Positions 42,649 through 51,996 of a DNA stretch of 64,000 nt are shown piece after piece; within the stretch, counting starts at the first letter, position 1; the number at the start of each line of letters is the position of its first letter. Location of the stretch: assembly GCA_046964515.1 (NCBI GenBank), contig JBKUYM010000001.1, positions 310,001 to 374,000 of the forward strand. The letters are read 5' to 3'. Source of the stretch: UMGS1663 sp046964515 (GTDB lineage: Bacteria > Bacillota > Clostridia > TANB77 > CAG-508). The notes under the pieces were generated by a model. That model saw only the letters and a program-made list of their open reading frames with translations, was not told the origin of the DNA and made no database searches. The position numbers and the translations under genes were made by a program.

Positions 42649-43824
42649 TTATACGAGCATTTTCTCTAACACTTGACCTGCTTCTTTATTATGAGCTTCA
42701 ACTGGATGTACATAGAAGTTTAAGGTAGTAGTTATTTGAGCATGCCCTAATCTTGCTGCTACAACAGCTACATCTACATTTTTAGATATAAGCAAAGTAG
42801 CATTTGTGTGTCGCAAACCATGAAAAGTAATTTTTGGTAAATTGTTCTTTGCAATAAAAGAACGAAACCAATCTGTAACTGTATCAGGATGCATTGGATT
42901 ACCATGCCAAGTAACAAATAGTCTGTTTGAGTCATTCCATAAGTCGCCACATCTTTCTTTTTCAGCATCATACCAAGTCTTATACTTATTAAGAATATTT
43001 GTAACTATATCAGGAATTCCAACTTTTCTAATTGAACTATGTGTTTTTGGATCTTTTACGAAAATGCCTTTTTCAGAAGTGTATTGACTTGCCTTAGTAA
43101 TATTAACGAAACCTTCTTTAAAATCGATATCTGACCATTCTAAGCCTAATACTTCGCCTCTACGCATACCAGTAAACAATGTTAATATAACAATAGTTTG
43201 AAATTTAATTTCTTCATTTTCTAAAGCTTCTAATAATTGCTTACATTGAACATCATCATAGTATTTAATTTGAGGTCTTTCGTGCTTAGGTGGTTTAACT
43301 CTGTCAGCTGGATTAAAGGGAAGTATTTGCCAATATACTGCATTTTGTAACATTGCATGTAGTAAACGATGATGCTCTAGTATTGTTTTAGAAGATAGAC
43401 TCTTCATTACAGTCTTTCCATTATGATTTTTACATCTTTTTAATTGATGATCTTTTGAAAGATAATCGTAAAAATTCATAATGTGTGGTGGCTTGATATC
43501 ACATAACTTATAATGTCCAAAATATGGAAGAATTCGTGATTCCAACATTCCTTTATATCTTTCATAAGTTTTTGGCGATAGTTCCTTTTTACCATAATTC
43601 TTAGTCCATAAGTCTGTAAATTCTTTAAATGTCATTGAAGAGTTTTGCAAAACAATACCATTTTCAACTTCATAAACAAAGTTCACAAGTTCTTTGTCTG
43701 CTTCACGTCTACTATTTGCTTTTATGCTTTTGGTATATTTAATTCTGTTACCATAGCTGTCATAACCATGTGATACAATTAATCTCCATGAGCGTTTGCC
43801 TCTCTTTTCAAGATACCCTGCCAT
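42649..43824 (-). CDS. int: Tyrosine-type site-specific integrase (Tn916 Int family)
   Basis: The 391-residue protein has the N-terminal arm-binding AP2-like domain (GYLEKRGKRSWRLIVSHGYD), a SAM-like core-binding domain, and the catalytic domain with Arg in FTGMRRGEVLGLEW, HGLRHTNATLL (H-x-x-R), LGHAQITTTLNFYVHP with the nucleophile Tyr. Start choice: ATG 43824 behind AAAGGAGGTG. A GTG at 43836 overlaps that site. Its location beside tRNA-fMet and transcription toward the tRNA mark the left end of an integrative element. Confidence 0.94.
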   Translation of the reverse strand: MAGYLEKRGKRSWRLIVSHGYDSYGNRIKYTKSIKANSRREADKELVNFVYEVENGIVLQNSSMTFKEFTDLWTKNYGKKELSPKTYERYKGMLESRILPYFGHYKLCDIKPPHIMNFYDYLSKDHQLKRCKNHNGKTVMKSLSSKTILEHHRLLHAMLQNAVYWQILPFNPADRVKPPKHERPQIKYYDDVQCKQLLEALENEEIKFQTIVILTLFTGMRRGEVLGLEWSDIDFKEGFVNITKASQYTSEKGIFVKDPKTHSSIRKVGIPDIVTNILNKYKTWYDAEKERCGDLWNDSNRLFVTWHGNPMHPDTVTDWFRSFIAKNNLPKITFHGLRHTNATLLISKNVDVAVVAARLGHAQITTTLNFYVHPVEAHNKEAGQVLEKMLV

Positions 43825-43876
43825 TACTTTTTTCACCTCCTTTCAGTATACCTATGGCAAGGATTTATATATATTT

Positions 43877-45166
43877 TTATAATATATCTTTCATATTGTA
43901 GAAAAAGTCATTAAAAGAAATATATTCATATTTAGAAATATCTAAACCAAGTAATTTATATATATTTAATAATACAACATCTTGTATAAAATAAGAATAC
44001 AAAAATTGTTCATCATCTGTTAAAGTTTTGGATTTTTGATTGGTTTTATAATGAATATAATGTATTCTAGCAGCTTTTATATTCTCAGAAATTGTATCAA
44101 TCTCTTTTGATGTACAATTAAAAACTTCGTTAACATTATTAATAAGAGATAAGACCATACATTCATAATATGGATCATTTCTTTTAGGATTTTTATTTTT
44201 ACTTAAACTTAAAGAATTAACAAAATCATAGTTTCTAGAATAGTATTCTAACATAGTTGTAGCATTAATAAATCTAGTTAAATTAGGTATTTTATATTGA
44301 GTAACATTATAATATAATTCAATTAAAGGATATAATTGATTATATTGTTTTATAAAGTTATTATAAACTGTTTCAATATTATCAATATTATTTATTTTTA
44401 AACATCTGTGAGAAAGCATTTCTTCTAAACTAGGATTCTCTAAAAAATCATCATTATTATTACAATCAAATAGTTCAACAGCATTATCATTTATATAAAT
44501 TTTTTGTTTTTTCACATATATAGGTTGCTTTAATATTAGCATTAAAAAATTTCTGAATGTATATATATTTTCAAGAACTTTTTTTATACTTATAGGTTTA
44601 CTATGTTCAAATTCAACATAAGATTTTCGGATTATAGACAATGAATTTCTATGTTCTTCTAGATTACAGTAATACAGAATGTTCATCGAATAGGAAGAGA
44701 CATTTATTTTATAGTTATGAGTATTTGAATCATAATCAAAAGTTCTTAAACTAGACATTAGTGGTTTGGATTCAAAAAATAAGTCTAAATTTTTGTAGGA
44801 GGCAGAATATTTTGTTATTCTACCTAATGACGTTTTAGATATATTTTTGTCAAGAATTAACCTGTCAATGTGAAAATCAACAGTAAGATTCTCTATTGTA
44901 TCATTACTGAAGTTTTGATGACTTGAATGACCAGCATACAAACAATTTATAAAGAAAATTTTATGATTTTCAAAAAGAAATTTTCCAGCTAAAATGTCAT
45001 AATTCTTGTCAGTTGCTCTCCATTCAGAAATATCTTTAGTCATATCTACTTTTAAAATTAACCTATTGTTATCAACAATTAAAATTGCATCATAAATTTT
45101 TCTACCAATAGTAACTTTTACTGAAAGATTATTAAAATCTTGCCATCTTTTAAATTCTAATTTCAT
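43877..45166 (-). CDS. ApeA-like HEPN-domain anti-phage protein
   Basis: This 429-residue protein has a beta-rich N-terminal half (KIFFINCLYAGHSS, FHIDRLILDKNIS) and a helical C-terminal half with a HEPN-type R-x4-H motif, RIHYIH (about residues 367-372). This two-part layout and length correspond to ApeA (anti-phage HEPN RNase) proteins, in which the HEPN motif cleaves RNA during infection. No exact family hit can be run here. An island location beside the integrase fits a defence gene. It starts at ATG 45166 and is separated by 26 bases from the DUF6076-like gene, likely one operon. Confidence 0.62.
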   Translation of the reverse strand: MKLEFKRWQDFNNLSVKVTIGRKIYDAILIVDNNRLILKVDMTKDISEWRATDKNYDILAGKFLFENHKIFFINCLYAGHSSHQNFSNDTIENLTVDFHIDRLILDKNISKTSLGRITKYSASYKNLDLFFESKPLMSSLRTFDYDSNTHNYKINVSSYSMNILYYCNLEEHRNSLSIIRKSYVEFEHSKPISIKKVLENIYTFRNFLMLILKQPIYVKKQKIYINDNAVELFDCNNNDDFLENPSLEEMLSHRCLKINNIDNIETVYNNFIKQYNQLYPLIELYYNVTQYKIPNLTRFINATTMLEYYSRNYDFVNSLSLSKNKNPKRNDPYYECMVLSLINNVNEVFNCTSKEIDTISENIKAARIHYIHYKTNQKSKTLTDDEQFLYSYFIQDVVLLNIYKLLGLDISKYEYISFNDFFYNMKDIL

Positions 45167-45192
45167 ACAAATTACTCCTATAATAAGATCAT

Positions 45193-46401
45193 TTATTTTT
45201 TTCTAGTTTCTTCTATCCATTTTTTGAATTCTTCTTCTGTTTTTAAACCTTGTTTTATGTCTTTCTTAAATTTATTAGCTTCATTTTTCCATTTTTCATA
45301 TTTTTCTAAATACATAGGAATATCAGGATTTCTATTCGCTAACATTTTTTTTGCTGATAAGGTTTTTCTATATAATGAAGTTATTTCATCTTTTTTTAAC
45401 TTTTCATTATAAGTAATCATTGCTCCAATTTCTTGGCATGTTTTGCCATGTTCATATATGTTGTTACAATATAAAGTATTCTTTTTTGAAGAAGGTATAA
45501 AGTAATTACCACAATGTTTACAAATATATATTGGTGTATTATTTTTTATTAATTCTAGAATACTTATAAAACAAGCAGTCTCAATTATATGACAGTTAAA
45601 GCAAAGAGATGTAAAAAATTCATCATCATATTCTGCAGGATAATTTCTTATATATTCTGAAATTGCCTTGGCATTTTCTTCAAAATTGCCTGTATTAGGA
45701 CATGAATTTATATTTAGAAATTTCATTGGTTCAACGTCATATGTAAGAGTTATATATGAACTTAATATTATGGACATATCTGAATAATTAGTAAAATCAG
45801 CTTGCTTGTATATAAAAAATCTTTCTGCAATGGAGAAGTTTTCTAAATACTCTAAATTCGATAAATTATTTATAAAATTGATAATTGTTTTAAACTGAGA
45901 CTGATAGTCTATTAAAAATTTTTTTCGTTCTTCATAATTATTTTTACAAACTGAAATAAAGTCTTTTTCAGTGAGAAAAATATTTTCTTTATCATTAGTA
46001 ACATTTAAATTTGTATATTCATTAAAGGGGTTACCAATATCCTTATCATCACTATTAAAGACTAATCCTGGTAATCCATAATTATATATAAATTCCACAA
46101 AAGAATCAAAATTTGTGAAATCATAGTTCAAAAATTTTAATAAAGTTGTTCCTAGCTTATTTTTTTCATCAGTAAAATCAGATTTATATAATTTGCAAAT
46201 ACTATCAGAATAGGTTGAAAGATACTTACTATATTCTTTTTTCGTTTTAAATTCATCTTTTTCTTTAAGTATTGTATATGAGTCGTCTGCTTTATTATAT
46301 ATTGCATTTACTGTAGAAAAAGCATCTCTTGTAAAAATTTCCATATCATTTGTGGTTGACATTTTCATATAATAAATTCTGGATACAACATCAAATTTCA
46401 T
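45193..46401 (-). CDS. DUF6076-like protein with C-terminal zinc ribbon
   Basis: The 402-residue protein is mainly helical. It carries a treble-Cys zinc ribbon late in the sequence, CKHCGNYFIPSSKKNTLYC, followed by a CQEIG segment, then a basic coiled tail. This ending (C-x2-C ... F-P ... K.YC ... C) is typical of DUF6076 proteins from Firmicutes mobile elements. The function is unknown. AGGAGG lies before ATG 46401. It precedes the ApeA-like gene in the same orientation and may be an accessory or regulator of that defence unit. Confidence 0.6.
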   Translation of the reverse strand: MKFDVVSRIYYMKMSTTNDMEIFTRDAFSTVNAIYNKADDSYTILKEKDEFKTKKEYSKYLSTYSDSICKLYKSDFTDEKNKLGTTLLKFLNYDFTNFDSFVEFIYNYGLPGLVFNSDDKDIGNPFNEYTNLNVTNDKENIFLTEKDFISVCKNNYEERKKFLIDYQSQFKTIINFINNLSNLEYLENFSIAERFFIYKQADFTNYSDMSIILSSYITLTYDVEPMKFLNINSCPNTGNFEENAKAISEYIRNYPAEYDDEFFTSLCFNCHIIETACFISILELIKNNTPIYICKHCGNYFIPSSKKNTLYCNNIYEHGKTCQEIGAMITYNEKLKKDEITSLYRKTLSAKKMLANRNPDIPMYLEKYEKWKNEANKFKKDIKQGLKTEEEFKKWIEETRKK

Positions 46402-46474
46402 ACAATCCTCCTTGTTAGCAATTTAATTTTTATAAAATATGTTGTTAACTGATATCGAAAATCACCAAAGATTA

Positions 46475-46503
46475 TTGACTAATCAAAAATTAACAATTAA
46501 AAT
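46475..46503 (+). promoter_or_regulatory. Promoter of the island replication genes
   Basis: TTGACT (46475-46480), a 17 bp spacer and TAAAAT (46498-46503). Copies of TTGTTAAC or its complement lie at 46442-46449, about 46490 and about 46518, which could be operator sites of the divergent promoter region. Confidence 0.55.
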
Positions 46504-46602
46504 ACAAATTATAAAATTGTTAACAATATTATACATAGCTAATTTTAAATTGTCAATACAAAATTTGAAATTTAGCAAATTAGAAGTTAGGAGGTGAGCA
46601 AT

Positions 46603-46809
46603 ATGGCGATAGAGAAAATGCAAAGGACAACTTTAACAGCCAAAGAAGCAGCAGAATATTTAGGAATATCTTATTGGCTAATTACACAATTAGTTAAAAG
46701 AAAACAAATTCCGTGTTCTAGAGTTGGAAAAAGAATATTATTTAGAAAAGAAGCATTAGATATTTATCTAAGCAAAAAAGAAAATGATTCTATAGAAGAA
46801 TCTTGTTAG
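46603..46809 (+). CDS. Excisionase-like winged-helix DNA-binding protein
   Basis: The 68-residue protein has the MerR/Xis-type HTH LTAKEAAEYLGISYWLITQL followed by VKRKQIPCSRVGKRILFRKE and a short tail, the standard excisionase helix-turn-helix. Such proteins direct element excision or regulate the early module. ATG 46603 has AGGAGGTGAGC before it. A GTG at 46594 overlaps that site. It leads the plus-strand replication module and is divergent from the defence genes. Confidence 0.8.
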   Translation: MAIEKMQRTTLTAKEAAEYLGISYWLITQLVKRKQIPCSRVGKRILFRKEALDIYLSKKENDSIEESC

Positions 46810-46823
46810 AAAGAAGGGAGGAA

Positions 46824-47294
46824 ATGGGACAAGTTGGATGGATAAAAGTAAATACAAATATATTTTCAAATAGAAAAATTAAAATCCTGCTAAAAGAAAG
46901 GGAAGGGGACACTTATTTTAGGATATGGATTCAAATTTTAACTATTGCTGGAGAATGTAACAGAGATGGTGGTTTATATATTAGTGATAATACACCATTT
47001 GAAATCAAAGATTTTACAAATATTATTGGAAAATCTTCGAAAACATTTACGAAGATCTTACAAAAATTTATCGATTTAGGAATGCTAATTTATAAAAATG
47101 ATACATACTTCGTAAAGAACTGGGGCAAGTATCAAAGTGTCGATAAACTTAAGAAAATTGGAAAATCAAACAAAGTGATTGAAGAAAAGTTAATTGAAAA
47201 AAGTTTTAATAATAATATAGAAGAAAAGATAAGAAAAGAAAAAAATAGAAAGGAAACAAGAGTAGATGAATCAAATTTTGAAACCCTCGATTGA
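46824..47294 (+). CDS. Replisome-organizer-like N-terminal domain protein
   Basis: The 156-residue protein begins GWIKVNTNIFSNRKIKILL and continues with GDTYFRIWIQILTIAGECN and EIKDFTNIIGKSSKTFTKIL, the pattern of the phage replisome-organizer N-terminal domain (winged helix that binds origin DNA). The C-terminus is a lysine-rich tail. It is followed by a DnaC-like gene that overlaps its end by 29 bases. Together they form a typical phage/ICE replication-initiation pair. The start ATG 46824 is preferred over an upstream TTG at 46803 because of GGGAGG. Confidence 0.75.
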   Translation: MGQVGWIKVNTNIFSNRKIKILLKEREGDTYFRIWIQILTIAGECNRDGGLYISDNTPFEIKDFTNIIGKSSKTFTKILQKFIDLGMLIYKNDTYFVKNWGKYQSVDKLKKIGKSNKVIEEKLIEKSFNNNIEEKIRKEKNRKETRVDESNFETLD

Positions 47295-48135
47295 TAAAAA
47301 TGACTTTATTGAATGTGAATATTGCAAAAATAAATTATATAGAAAAACAATTGAGTGGGAACTATATAGGGCAAAAAGAATAATAGAATTAGATTATGAA
47401 AGATGCAATTGTAATGATGCACAAGCATACTGGAATGAATACGATTTAAAAATGTTGAAACTATTAGAGGAAGAAAAGAAACTAAAATTAATGCAAGAAT
47501 TCTCTAGAAAAGTTGAAAAAATTATAAAAAATAGCAAAATGAGTAAAAGAAATTTAAGCTATAAATTTGAAAATTTTGAGCCCAATAATAGTACTAGAAA
47601 GGTATTTAATAATTTGAAAAACTATAGTGAAAAATTAGTCAATGGTATTGAAAAAAAAGGATTAATTTTAGTAGGAAATAATGGAGTTGGTAAAACACAT
47701 TTGGTTTGTAGTATTGCAAATAAATTAATTGAAAATGGAACACCAGTAATATATGGTACATTAATTAATTTATTTGCAGAATTAAGAAATTCATATGATA
47801 CAGATAATAATATTTCAGAGATGAAAATTATCAAATTATATGAAAATGTTGAATTATTAATCATAGATGATTTAGGAAAAGAAAAGCCAAGTGAATGGGG
47901 ATTAGAAAAATTATTTACTATTATAAATAGTAGATATGAAAATAATTTACCAGTAATTATAACAACAAATTATAATCAAAACTCTTTACTGGATAGACTA
48001 AGTTTAAATGGAGAAATTGAGACAGCAAAATCAATTATTTCCAGATTATATGAGATGTGTTATCTAGTAAAAATAGATGATATCGATCATAGAATTAAAA
48101 AGAAAAAAATTAGTAATTGCTGGAACAATGACTAA
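47266..48135 (+). CDS. DnaC/IstB-like ATP-binding helicase loader
   Basis: This AAA+ ATPase of 289 residues has an N-terminal zinc-like CEYCKNKL ... CNC region, Walker A VGNNGVGKTHL (about residue 139), Walker B LLIIDDLGKE (about residue 204) and the ITTN sensor, as in DnaC-type loaders of phage and conjugative elements. It overlaps the preceding replisome-organizer gene and probably loads the host DnaB helicase onto the element's origin. Confidence 0.87.
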   Translation: MNQILKPSIDKNDFIECEYCKNKLYRKTIEWELYRAKRIIELDYERCNCNDAQAYWNEYDLKMLKLLEEEKKLKLMQEFSRKVEKIIKNSKMSKRNLSYKFENFEPNNSTRKVFNNLKNYSEKLVNGIEKKGLILVGNNGVGKTHLVCSIANKLIENGTPVIYGTLINLFAELRNSYDTDNNISEMKIIKLYENVELLIIDDLGKEKPSEWGLEKLFTIINSRYENNLPVIITTNYNQNSLLDRLSLNGEIETAKSIISRLYEMCYLVKIDDIDHRIKKKKISNCWNND

Positions 48136-48320
48136 CTAAAAAGATTACTTTTTAAATGTTTTCTGTAAAAATTATAATTGATTTTTATAAAAAAGTAAAT
48201 AGAAATTGATGAAAAAATTAGGACAAGCAGGTAGCAAAATATTTACAAACTTGCCCTAATTTTTAAAATAAAATTCAAAAAAATGAATAAAAAAATATCC
48301 CTCGGAGAGCTAAAAAGGTA

Positions 48321-48458
48321 TTAGGGCATTTTGCCCTAAACAGCAAAAAGGGTGTCAAGACACCATGCTGGCGAATATTAGGTACTAAAAAATATTACCT
48401 ATATTCGAGCAAAATTAATTTTGCTAAATCTTAATACTTCGTAAACTAGCATTAAGAT
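48321..48458. repeat. Cluster of five inverted repeats downstream of the DnaC-like gene
   Basis: In 138 bp there are five separate hairpins. They are 48321-48339 (TTAGGGCA/TGCCCTAA), 48351-48364 (GGTGTC/GACACC), 48372-48407 (12 bp with one bulge, CGAATAT..AGGTA), 48409-48424 (GCAAAATT/AATTTTGC) and 48428-48458 (ATCTTAAT/ATTAAGAT). This stretch has no coding frame and could be an origin (replication or transfer) or a structured leader. Position next to the replication module favours an origin. Confidence 0.5.
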
Positions 48459-48485
48459 ATTTGCACATAAGGAGAGTGATGAAAT

Positions 48486-48674
48486 ATGTATACAGATTCA
48501 GAGCAATTTTTAGATAGTATTTTTCTATCATATAATAAAATTTTAAATCGATTACATGCATTAGGAATAACAACTAAACATGGAAAAAAGATATCGCACA
48601 TGGACTTAAGAAAAGCTATTGATGTTATGGTAGAAAAACATCTAAGTTGTAGATGGAGAAGTAAAAAAAAGTAG
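48486..48674 (+). CDS. Small hypothetical island protein (62 residues)
   Basis: The protein (MYTDSEQFLDSIFLSYNKIL, then NRLHALGITTKHGKKISHM) is helical and basic at the C-terminus. AAGGAG lies upstream of the ATG with a spacing of about 11. No domain is recognised. It follows the hairpin cluster, so it may be expressed as part of the mobile element's early transcripts. Confidence 0.55.
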   Translation: MYTDSEQFLDSIFLSYNKILNRLHALGITTKHGKKISHMDLRKAIDVMVEKHLSCRWRSKKK

Positions 48675-48741
48675 AAAATATTTTGTTTTAGTTGAAGGAT
48701 ACTACTGACTAACTCAAGTATATTTTCAAAAAGAAAAAACT

Positions 48742-49104
48742 TTGATAGATGCTGATATAGATTTTTTTAAACTTAGAATCAAACAATATGAAGAGTTGCT
48801 AAAAATAGAACATAATGAAAATTGGTGGAAGGAAGATATGGAGATAAAGCAACTGTGCGAATATTTCAAGAGAAAAGATATTACTGTTAGAAAAGCAATA
48901 AAGCAAATGTGTGATAGTGGTTTTAAAGAGTATAAATCTTTAGTTACTAATAAAGTTGTAATTTCTAAAGAAGGAGTGGAATGGATTTGCAAAAAGGTAT
49001 TTAAGCAAAAGTATTTAGAATTGTTAGAGCAATACAAGATGGAGTTAACTGAAAAGTATATTGAGGCAGGATATCCTTATGATAATTTCTTTTGGATGAA
49101 TTAA
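48742..49104 (+). CDS. Hypothetical island protein, start uncertain
   Basis: The frame is open from 48709. The first possible start is TTG 48742 with no clear ribosome site. ATG 48838, preceded by GGAAGGAAG, would give 88 residues (MEIKQLCEYFKRKDITVRKA). The C-terminal part resembles a winged-helix fragment (TVRKAIKQMCDSG), so it may be a small DNA-binding protein, or the 3' part of a longer gene whose start is lost. It precedes hsdR with a terminator-like hairpin between. Confidence 0.5.
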   Translation: MIDADIDFFKLRIKQYEELLKIEHNENWWKEDMEIKQLCEYFKRKDITVRKAIKQMCDSGFKEYKSLVTNKVVISKEGVEWICKKVFKQKYLELLEQYKMELTEKYIEAGYPYDNFFWMN

Positions 49105-49162
49105 ATTGGAGATAAATGTAAAAAAACAGTACAAAATGTAGAATATTTTTTACTTTTATGAT

Positions 49163-49205
49163 AAAATAACTTCGGATAAATAAAAATTATCGGAAGTTAT
49201 TTTTA
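49163..49205 (+). terminator. Terminator/attenuator hairpin in the hsdR leader
   Basis: A 17-base stem with one mismatch (49163-49179 with 49188-49205) is followed by TTTTT and then the hsdR ribosome site AGGGGGAAAG. It can end the upstream transcript or attenuate hsdR expression. Confidence 0.6.
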
Positions 49206-49219
49206 TAGGGGGAAAGAAA

Positions 49220-51979
49220 ATGGCTCCAGAAGCAAAAGCAAGAGAAATACTTGATAAAAAATTAAAAGAAGTTGGTTATATTATACAAGATATGAGTGAG
49301 TTCAATCCTGCAGAATCTTTAGGAGTTGCTGTAAGAGAATTTCCTACTAATTCTGGACCTGTTGATTATTTACTGTTTATAAATAGAATGCCAGTAGGTG
49401 TAATTGAAGCTAAGAGAACAGAAGAAGGACAAAATCTTGTCTCTGTAGCAGAACAATCACTTAGATATGTTGAAAGTGGATTGAAATATGTCGTGAATCA
49501 ACCTAAATTAAGATTTGCTTATGATGCTACTGATGTAATAGTTAGGTTTTGCGATTATGCAGATGTAAAAGCAAAATCTAGAGAAGTATTTACTTTTCAC
49601 AAACCAGAAACATTATTTGAGTTAATGAACGATGAGGATACATTAAGAAATAGATTAAAAAAATTTCCTGAATTTAATTCGTCTGGATTTAGAAAATGCC
49701 AAACTACCGCAATAGAAAATCTTGAAAAATCCTTCCAAGATAATAAACCAAGAGCATTGATACAAATGGCAACAGGCGCAGGTAAAACATTTACAGCTAT
49801 TTCTTCTGTATATAGATTATTAAAATATGGAAGAGCAAAGAGAATATTATTTTTAGTTGATACTAAGAATTTAGGAGAACAAGCTGAAGAAGAATTTAGA
49901 AAATATAAACCAAATGATGATTCTAGATTATTTCCGGAATTATATAATGTCGTTAGACTGAATTCTTCGAATATTTCTGAAGATACACACGTATGCATTA
50001 GTACAATTCAAAGAATGTATTCTATTTTAAGAGGAGAAAATTTAGATGAAAATTCTGAAGAAATTTCTCCAAGTGAAATAGATTATAAAAATCAAAGACC
50101 AAAGGAAGTAGTATATAATTCAAAATATCCAATAGAATTTTTTGATTTTATTATTATAGATGAATGTCATAGATCTATTTATAATGTTTGGCAACAAGTA
50201 TTAGATTATTTTGATGCGTTTCTAATAGGTTTAACAGCTACGCCTGACAATAGAACTTTTGCTTTTTTTAATCAAAATATAGTTAGTGAATATACTCATG
50301 AACAGGCTGTAATTGATGATGTTAACGTTGGCAGGCAAGGCACATATATAGTTGAAACTGAAATTGGACAAAATGGTGCAACAATTACAAAAGATTTAGC
50401 TCAAACAATTCAGATTAGAGAGAGATTATCAAGAAAGAAAAGATGGGCACAATTAGATGAGGATATTGATTATAAACCTAGCCAATTGGATGCAAGTATA
50501 GTTAATCCATCTCAAATAAGAAGTGTTATAAGAATATTTAAAGAGAAAGTTATGACTGAAATGTTCCCAGGTAGAAAAGAAGTTCCGAAAACATTAATTT
50601 TTGCTAAAACAGATAGCCATGCAAATGATATAATAGATATTGTTAGAGAAGAATTTGGAGAGGGAAATGAATTCTGCAAAAAAATAACATATGGTTCAGA
50701 TGAGAATCCAAAATCAATTTTAAATTTTTTTAGAAATGATTATAATCCTAGAATTGCTGTAACAGTAGATATGATTGCAACAGGCACAGATGTCAAAGCT
50801 CTGGAATGCTTAATATTTATGAGAGATGTCAGAAGTAAAAATTATTTTGAACAGATGCTTGGACGTGCTACTAGAACATTAAATTATGATGATCTTCAAA
50901 AAGTAACACCATCTGCTAAAGAAAGAAAAACAGGATATATTGTAGTTGATGCTGTTGGAGTTACAAAATCTAAAAAAACAAATTCAAGACAGCTAGAAAG
51001 AAAGCCAGCAATATCTATTAAACAACTTATGAATTCAATTGCAATTGGAGAAAAAACTGAGGACAATTTAACTTCATTAGCAAATAGATTTTTAATTTTA
51101 GATAAAACATTTGAAGATAATGAAAAAGAAGAAATAGAAAAATTGGCAAATGGATTATCATTAAGAAATATGGCTACTAATTTTTTAAATGCCTTTGATG
51201 ATGACCAAATTGAGATTGAAGCACATAAAGAGGAGTATGATAATTATTCGCAGGAAGAAAAATTAGAAAAGGCAAGAAATACTTTAATAGAAAAGGCAGT
51301 TGAACCAATATATAATCCTAAATTACGTCAAAGAATATATGATATGAAAAAAATACATGATCAAATAATAGATGATGTAAATATTGACAGGGTTGTTTAT
51401 GCAGGTTGGGATACATCAAAAACAGAGAATGCACAAGAGATTATTAATAGTTTTCATAATTTTATTGAAGAAAATAAAACAGAAATACAAGCATTAGAAA
51501 TTATATATGATCAAATGTACAGAAATAGACTTATAACATATAAAATGATAAATGAATTATATGAAAAATTAACAAGTACTCCATACTTTTTGACAAGAAA
51601 TATTTTATGGAGTGCTTATGAAACGGTATATCCTAATAAAGTAAAAACAAGAGTGGATGATAAATTAGCAGATATAATTTCTTTGATAAAATTTGAATTA
51701 AAACAAACTGATACATTACAATCTTTTGCAAGTCAAACAAATAATAAATTTAAAAAATGGATATTTGAAAAAAATTCTGGATATGGACAATTTACAGAAG
51801 AACAAATGGAATGGCTAAGGTTAATAAGAGACCATATAGCATTATCAATGAACATAAAAAAAGAAGATTTAGAATTAACACCATTTAATAATATGGGTGG
51901 GTTGCAAAAGTATTATCAATTATTCGGTAATGATTATGAAAATATTTTAAATGAGTTAAATTATGCATTAGTAGCGTAA
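49220..51979 (+). CDS. hsdR: Type I restriction enzyme, R subunit (motor and nuclease)
   Basis: The 919-residue translocase has an N-terminal nuclease-type domain (PVDYLLFINRMPVGVIEAKR, with the E-A-K of the PD-(D/E)xK fold), a superfamily 2 helicase with Walker A MATGAGKTFTA (about residue 189), DEAD-like IIDECHRSIYNVW and GLTATPDNRT, then helicase C motifs MIATGTDVKALE and LGRATR. It belongs to the EcoEI-like family. GGGGGAAAGAAA precedes the ATG. It is the first gene of hsdR-hsdM-hsdS. Confidence 0.95.
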   Translation: MAPEAKAREILDKKLKEVGYIIQDMSEFNPAESLGVAVREFPTNSGPVDYLLFINRMPVGVIEAKRTEEGQNLVSVAEQSLRYVESGLKYVVNQPKLRFAYDATDVIVRFCDYADVKAKSREVFTFHKPETLFELMNDEDTLRNRLKKFPEFNSSGFRKCQTTAIENLEKSFQDNKPRALIQMATGAGKTFTAISSVYRLLKYGRAKRILFLVDTKNLGEQAEEEFRKYKPNDDSRLFPELYNVVRLNSSNISEDTHVCISTIQRMYSILRGENLDENSEEISPSEIDYKNQRPKEVVYNSKYPIEFFDFIIIDECHRSIYNVWQQVLDYFDAFLIGLTATPDNRTFAFFNQNIVSEYTHEQAVIDDVNVGRQGTYIVETEIGQNGATITKDLAQTIQIRERLSRKKRWAQLDEDIDYKPSQLDASIVNPSQIRSVIRIFKEKVMTEMFPGRKEVPKTLIFAKTDSHANDIIDIVREEFGEGNEFCKKITYGSDENPKSILNFFRNDYNPRIAVTVDMIATGTDVKALECLIFMRDVRSKNYFEQMLGRATRTLNYDDLQKVTPSAKERKTGYIVVDAVGVTKSKKTNSRQLERKPAISIKQLMNSIAIGEKTEDNLTSLANRFLILDKTFEDNEKEEIEKLANGLSLRNMATNFLNAFDDDQIEIEAHKEEYDNYSQEEKLEKARNTLIEKAVEPIYNPKLRQRIYDMKKIHDQIIDDVNIDRVVYAGWDTSKTENAQEIINSFHNFIEENKTEIQALEIIYDQMYRNRLITYKMINELYEKLTSTPYFLTRNILWSAYETVYPNKVKTRVDDKLADIISLIKFELKQTDTLQSFASQTNNKFKKWIFEKNSGYGQFTEEQMEWLRLIRDHIALSMNIKKEDLELTPFNNMGGLQKYYQLFGNDYENILNELNYALVA

Positions 51980-51996
51980 TTATAGGAGTATAAAAG

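Noticed and set aside
48136..48320. Coding sequence between the DnaC-like gene and the hairpin cluster
   Set aside because: No frame with a start and ribosome site was found.
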